A stretch of DNA of 64,000 nucleotides, taken from positions 22,283-86,282 of the forward strand of contig CAJUBY010000003.1 in NCBI GenBank assembly GCA_910585055.1, given 5' to 3'. Source of the stretch: an uncultured Christensenella sp. (GTDB lineage Bacteria > Bacillota > Clostridia > Christensenellales > Pumilibacteraceae). Below the pieces are notes generated by a model. The model was given only the letters and a program-made list of their open reading frames with translations. It was not told the origin of the DNA and did not search any database. Below, one piece after another: positions 60,671-64,000 of the stretch; position 1 is the first letter of the stretch; every line of letters starts with the position of its first letter. The translations under genes and the position numbers were made by a program.

Positions 60671-61195
60671 ATGAAAAAGATTATTTTTATATTTAAAAAG
60701 ACAATATGTATATTGTTGTCCGTCGTAATTATTTTTTGCGTTTCGTCTATATTTTCCGGATGCAAAGATAATAATACATATAACGGTAAATTGCTTCGGC
60801 TCCATATACGCGCCAACTCGAATTCCGCAATCGATCAATCGGTAAAATTGAAGGTGCGCGATGCAGTCAACGAGTATATGACCGATAACATCCGCAAATC
60901 GACGTTCGACGAAGCGTATAGAGAAATAGGCGAAAAGCTGGATATACTGTCCGTCATTGCTTCAAACGTACTATGCTCTTACGGGTTTGATTACGGCGCA
61001 CGCGCAAAGCTTGTAAACGAGTATTTTCCGTCGCGCATGTACTGCGACGTCACGGTACCCGAAGGCTATTACGACGCGCTTATTATAGAGCTCGGCGACG
61101 GCAAGGGCGACAATTGGTGGTGCGTAATTTATCCGCCCCTGTGTTACGGCGAACATTACAGGTATAAATCGTTTTTTGCGGAATTGTTCGGCTGA
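60671..61195 (+). CDS. spoIIR: Stage II sporulation protein R
   Basis: SpoIIR is made in the forespore and crosses to the intermembrane space, where it triggers SpoIIGA to activate sigma-E in the mother cell. The 174-residue product has a hydrophobic N-terminus (IFKKTICILLSVVIIFCVSS) and then the family pattern: LLRLHIRANSNSAIDQSVKL, KVRDAVNEY, YFPSRMYCDVTVPEGYYDAL and GKGDNWWCVIYPPLC. An SGC at the signal end gives it a lipobox-like look. No ribosome binding site is seen, and the -10 box ends 6 nt before the ATG. The sleB gene follows after 38 nt. Confidence 0.95.
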   Translation: MKKIIFIFKKTICILLSVVIIFCVSSIFSGCKDNNTYNGKLLRLHIRANSNSAIDQSVKLKVRDAVNEYMTDNIRKSTFDEAYREIGEKLDILSVIASNVLCSYGFDYGARAKLVNEYFPSRMYCDVTVPEGYYDALIIELGDGKGDNWWCVIYPPLCYGEHYRYKSFFAELFG

Positions 61196-61233
61196 AGCAA
61201 CATCTTGCCGATTACACAAAAGGAAGAAAAGAA

Positions 61234-62373
61234 ATGACACGAACCAAATTGCGTACCGTAATACCTATCATCGTTATGCTTATATTAGCGGCAGCATCTG
61301 TAATGGTGTTCACCGATTCCGCACACGCCGATGTCGCGTACGGCAACACTTATGCGAACGTTGCGGCGGTGCAGACGCGATTGAACACTTTAGGCTATTA
61401 CAAAATGTCGATAGACGGAAGATGGGGGAGCGGTACAACAGCCGCCGTCAAAAAGTTTCAGTCCGATAACGGATTGAAAGCGGACGGTATAGTCGGAAGC
61501 GGTACGGCAAGCAAACTGCGCGTAAAGTTGCCGATAACCGGCGGTATTTCGCTGGGGAAAACAAATGCTAACGTCGCCGCGGTACAGGCGCGGCTCACGA
61601 CGCTCGGTTATTACAGCTCCGGCGTAGACGGTACATGGGGAAACGGCACACTGCGTGCGGTACTCAAGTATCAGTCGGACCGAGGTATGACCGTGGACGG
61701 CGTTGTGGGAAGCGGTACCGCCGGAAAGCTGGGACTTACTTTGAGTTCGTCCTCGCGAAGCGGCGGAATAAACAAGGGTAAGACTTACGAAAACGTAAAA
61801 GCTGTACAGACGGCGCTCCGCTCCGCAGGCTATTTCAAATCGACTGTGGACGGCGTATGGGGTAGAAGAACGATGTGCGCCGTCATGCATTTCCAGTCCG
61901 ATTGCGGACTTACCGTGGACGGAGTTGTCGGATCGGCGACCGAACGTAAACTCGGCATAACGTTGGGTAGCGGCGGCGGCAGCGGCGGATCGGGCGGCGG
62001 AAATATCGGATCCGATGTTTCCGACAGCGATCTCAATCTTTTGGCACGCTGCGTGTACGGAGAATCGCGCGGCGAACCGTATAACGGTCAGGTCGCGGTC
62101 GCGGCTGTAGTCCTTAACCGCGTTCGCTCGTCTAAATTCCCCAATACGATATACGGCGTTATTTATCAGAAGAATGCGTTTACGGCAGTCAATGACGGTC
62201 AGATAAATCTTAAACCCAATCAGACGGCGTACAATGCGGCGCGCGACGCATTAAACGGCTGGGATCCTACGGGCGGCTGTCTGTATTATTACAATCCCGC
62301 GACGGCTACTTCGAGTTGGATATGGTCGCTTACCGTCCATATAAAAATAGGTAGACACAATTTCGCGCTGTAA
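61234..62373 (+). CDS. sleB: Spore cortex-lytic enzyme SleB with three peptidoglycan-binding repeats
   Basis: SleB is a lytic transglycosylase that breaks down spore cortex during germination. The 379-residue product has a signal peptide (ending near DSAHAD, residue 33). Three PG_binding_1 repeats follow at about 45-100, 112-168 and 187-245, each with VQTRLNTLGYY and FQSDNGLKADGIVGSGT-like ends; one is usual in Bacillus. A Gly/Ser linker and the hydrolase domain (about 265-379: LNLLARCVYGESRGEPYNGQ, VAAVVLNRVRSSKFPNTIYG, GGCLYYYNP) complete it. It precedes ypeB, the typical pair. Confidence 0.94.
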   Translation: MTRTKLRTVIPIIVMLILAAASVMVFTDSAHADVAYGNTYANVAAVQTRLNTLGYYKMSIDGRWGSGTTAAVKKFQSDNGLKADGIVGSGTASKLRVKLPITGGISLGKTNANVAAVQARLTTLGYYSSGVDGTWGNGTLRAVLKYQSDRGMTVDGVVGSGTAGKLGLTLSSSSRSGGINKGKTYENVKAVQTALRSAGYFKSTVDGVWGRRTMCAVMHFQSDCGLTVDGVVGSATERKLGITLGSGGGSGGSGGGNIGSDVSDSDLNLLARCVYGESRGEPYNGQVAVAAVVLNRVRSSKFPNTIYGVIYQKNAFTAVNDGQINLKPNQTAYNAARDALNGWDPTGGCLYYYNPATATSSWIWSLTVHIKIGRHNFAL

Positions 62374-62450
62374 GCCGAACGTTAAACCGATCGTGAATTT
62401 GTATATACCGATCGGCAAACGGCAAACAATAAAATCAAAGGAAAAAAGCA

Positions 62451-63575
62451 ATGACAAACAATCTTAACGAAAAACGCAGTTATGCCGTGATAATAGCGGC
62501 GATAATATCTACGCTGGCGGTCATGATGTGCGGACTGATATCCGGTCTTGTGCTTGCCGTACGCGAGCACAGACAAAACGACGCGCCCGATTACGGACGT
62601 TTGATGGCGGAACACTTGCTGGTTGATTCCGCGAGCAGTTTGAGAAGTTCCATGTCGGCGTTACGGCTGTGCAATCAGCCCGAACCTGCCGAGCAGATAA
62701 ACCGTATCGCGCTCGTACATGCGGTGCGTGCGGAAACGGCTTTGGAATGTCACATAGACGACTGGGTCAACAACCGCGACAAGGAAGCGTTTCTTAACGA
62801 TATTGCAACCGTCCTTCACTCTTATTCGCCCGAAAAGACGATAAAAATGTCGGAAATGCTCTATAAGTATTCTACCGAGTTCTATACTTCTGTAAGTGAG
62901 GGAACTACGTTCGAATACAACGGCGAGTTGGTTGGCGGCAACGAAATGAACGAGCCGGATAAGGACGTGACCGAAGAAGATAAAAAGCAGGCGGCGGAAC
63001 TGATTCAAACTGCGCTCGGAGCCGACCGCACGGAAAGCGTCGGGGCTTGGAACGGGCATATAGAGTTCTATATCGAACGCAACGGCAAAACCGGTTACGC
63101 TGTGGTGTGTAACGGTAAGATAATAGAGTATTCGTTTATGCGCGAAGAGGGCGTCGACGACACCGATATAGAAGCGGCAAAGACGGCGGCATTGGAAAGC
63201 GCCGAGGCTTGCGGCTATCCCGACCTTACCGTAAAGTGGGCGGAAAAAACAGGTAAGTCGGTAAGTGTTATAATGTGCAAAAGCTATAACGGCGCACTTG
63301 CAAGCGACGACTGTGCGATGGCGATAGTGCTGGGCGACAGTACCGTTGCGTTCAATTCCGGCGGTTGCGACCACGATCATACCGATATCCCGTCCCCTAA
63401 AAAATCTGAAGCCGAGGCGCGAAAGTCTGCCGTGAACGGCGGAGAAGGGACTCTTGTAGTTCGTAAAAAAGACGGCAGGGAACGTATATGTTACGAATAC
63501 CGTTACGATCTCGAGGACGGTGTGCATTACGTTTACGTGTGCGCCGAAGACGGGAAACAGATGGAAGTTATTTAA
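62451..63575 (+). CDS. ypeB: Germination protein YpeB
   Basis: YpeB is needed to place and stabilise SleB in the spore. The 374-residue product has an N-terminal membrane helix (VIIAAIISTLAVMMCGLISG), a helical region and a C-terminal PepSY-like part (about 180-374) ending DGVHYVYVCAEDGKQMEV. Compared with Bacillus YpeB (about 450 residues) it is shorter in the helical region, as in other Clostridia. The identity rests largely on the position after sleB and this architecture. The spacer before it has an inverted repeat CCGATCG/CGATCGG. A terminator lies 70 nt after its stop. Confidence 0.85.
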   Translation: MTNNLNEKRSYAVIIAAIISTLAVMMCGLISGLVLAVREHRQNDAPDYGRLMAEHLLVDSASSLRSSMSALRLCNQPEPAEQINRIALVHAVRAETALECHIDDWVNNRDKEAFLNDIATVLHSYSPEKTIKMSEMLYKYSTEFYTSVSEGTTFEYNGELVGGNEMNEPDKDVTEEDKKQAAELIQTALGADRTESVGAWNGHIEFYIERNGKTGYAVVCNGKIIEYSFMREEGVDDTDIEAAKTAALESAEACGYPDLTVKWAEKTGKSVSVIMCKSYNGALASDDCAMAIVLGDSTVAFNSGGCDHDHTDIPSPKKSEAEARKSAVNGGEGTLVVRKKDGRERICYEYRYDLEDGVHYVYVCAEDGKQMEVI

Positions 63576-63648
63576 TATCTAAAGCAGAAGATAAAAAAAC
63601 GGCAGCCGATAAAGCGTACTTCCCATAGGGAATAGACATACGATTATA

Positions 63649-63682
63649 AAAAGCTCTCAAACAAATTTGTTTGAGAGCTTTT
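63649..63682 (+). terminator. Perfect-palindrome terminator after ypeB
   Basis: AAAAGCTCTCAAACAA and TTGTTTGAGAGCTTTT form a perfect 15- to 17-bp stem with a TTTT end; it can act in both directions. Confidence 0.92.
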
Positions 63683-64000
63683 AACTATACATTTTAATAA
63701 CGATAAATTGAAATTTATATTACTTCTTATTCAACTGTTAACTATGACTTAAAATATATTTGATTTGTAAAGTCAATTACCGTTCCCATTTAAAAATGCT
63801 TTTATATGTTCATTTGCAATTTTGACTTGTCTCTTATTGAAACCATATTTTGCGCCATCTAAAATAATTAAACGTGAATTTGTGTTGATTTACTTTAATT
63901 TTCGATTTAATTTTGCGGGAAAAATAAGACATATATATATCTCACCAGGCTACGAGTAGCCTAATTCGTCCACGAAAAAAAGTACAGAAAAGGCACAGCT
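63683..64000. other. AT-rich terminal stretch without a clear gene
   Basis: The GC content drops to roughly 30%. A minus-strand fragment of about 37 codons ends at about 63771 (NSRLIILDGAKYGFNKRQVK ... FLNGNGN, then stop), preceded by an in-frame stop, so it is at most a gene remnant. A hairpin AGGCTA-cgag-TAGCCT is at about 63944-63959. The composition suggests acquired DNA or an approaching mobile region beyond the edge. Confidence 0.45.

Noticed and set aside
61196..61233. Sigma-G promoter before sleB
   Set aside because: The 38-nt spacer and the end of spoIIR show no GMATA/CATNNTA pair at proper distance.
1..64000. tRNA or rRNA genes, CRISPR arrays and toxin-antitoxin pairs
   Set aside because: I looked in the gaps for CCA-ended cloverleafs, regularly spaced direct repeats and small paired genes and saw none. 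A covariance-model scan would be the proper test.

Overview
The window reads as a chromosomal segment of an anaerobic Bacillota (Clostridia) bacterium of about 50% GC, most likely an uncultured gut lineage. The evidence is the Bacillota order of the S10-spc-alpha ribosomal operons (adk-map-KOW protein-infA-rpmJ-rpsM), zinc forms of S14 and adenylate kinase, consensus sigma-A promoters with AGGAG ribosome binding sites, and sporulation genes (yyaC-like, spoIIR, sleB, ypeB). The exact order cannot be fixed by eye.

Layout. 1-792: the 3' part of a repeat-domain protein gene cut by the window edge. 793-1362: a gene-free stretch holding a terminator, a possible intergenic repeat, and the promoter and leader of the S10 operon. 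1363-17612: 33 genes for ribosomal proteins, SecY, Adk, Map, a KOW protein, IF-1 and RpoA, interrupted by three gene-free insertions (10081-10285, 14088-14279, 14397-14708), the last with a long imperfect palindrome. 17680-19170: a graveyard with a frameshifted IS3/IS150-type element, a fragment of a lectin-like exoprotein and a truncated AraC regulator. 19377-33258: mixed household and hypothetical genes, including a secreted transglutaminase-fold protein, a GNAT enzyme, DUF1540, YybS-like, YyaC-like, CvpA-like and TspO-like proteins, and asnS.

33341-48311 is the accessory region of most interest. An AraC regulator stands divergent to a 1,507-residue surface protein with a GH127-like core. 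A second AraC regulator stands divergent to a four-gene cluster: an InlB-repeat/discoidin lipoprotein, a GLUG-repeat lipoprotein, a discoidin/GH13-like secreted enzyme and a CBM9-like lipoprotein. Two of these share the same three-part discoidin-like scaffold, one carrying a catalytic barrel and one carrying InlB repeats. I read this as a surface glycan capture and degradation system. It has no transporter gene, and its substrate is unknown.

48483-63575 holds glpK, ftsH, a nucleoside phosphorylase, rplI, the pdxS-pdxT PLP synthase, a patatin lipase, a ComEC-like metallo-hydrolase overlapping recF, and a sporulation/germination group spoIIR-sleB-ypeB. spoIIR has a candidate sigma-F promoter. 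The last 320 bases are much more AT-rich and hold no clear gene. No rRNA, tRNA or CRISPR array was seen.

A recurring regulatory feature is that several genes have a promoter -10 element ending exactly 6 nt before the start codon and no Shine-Dalgarno sequence, which predicts leaderless mRNAs.
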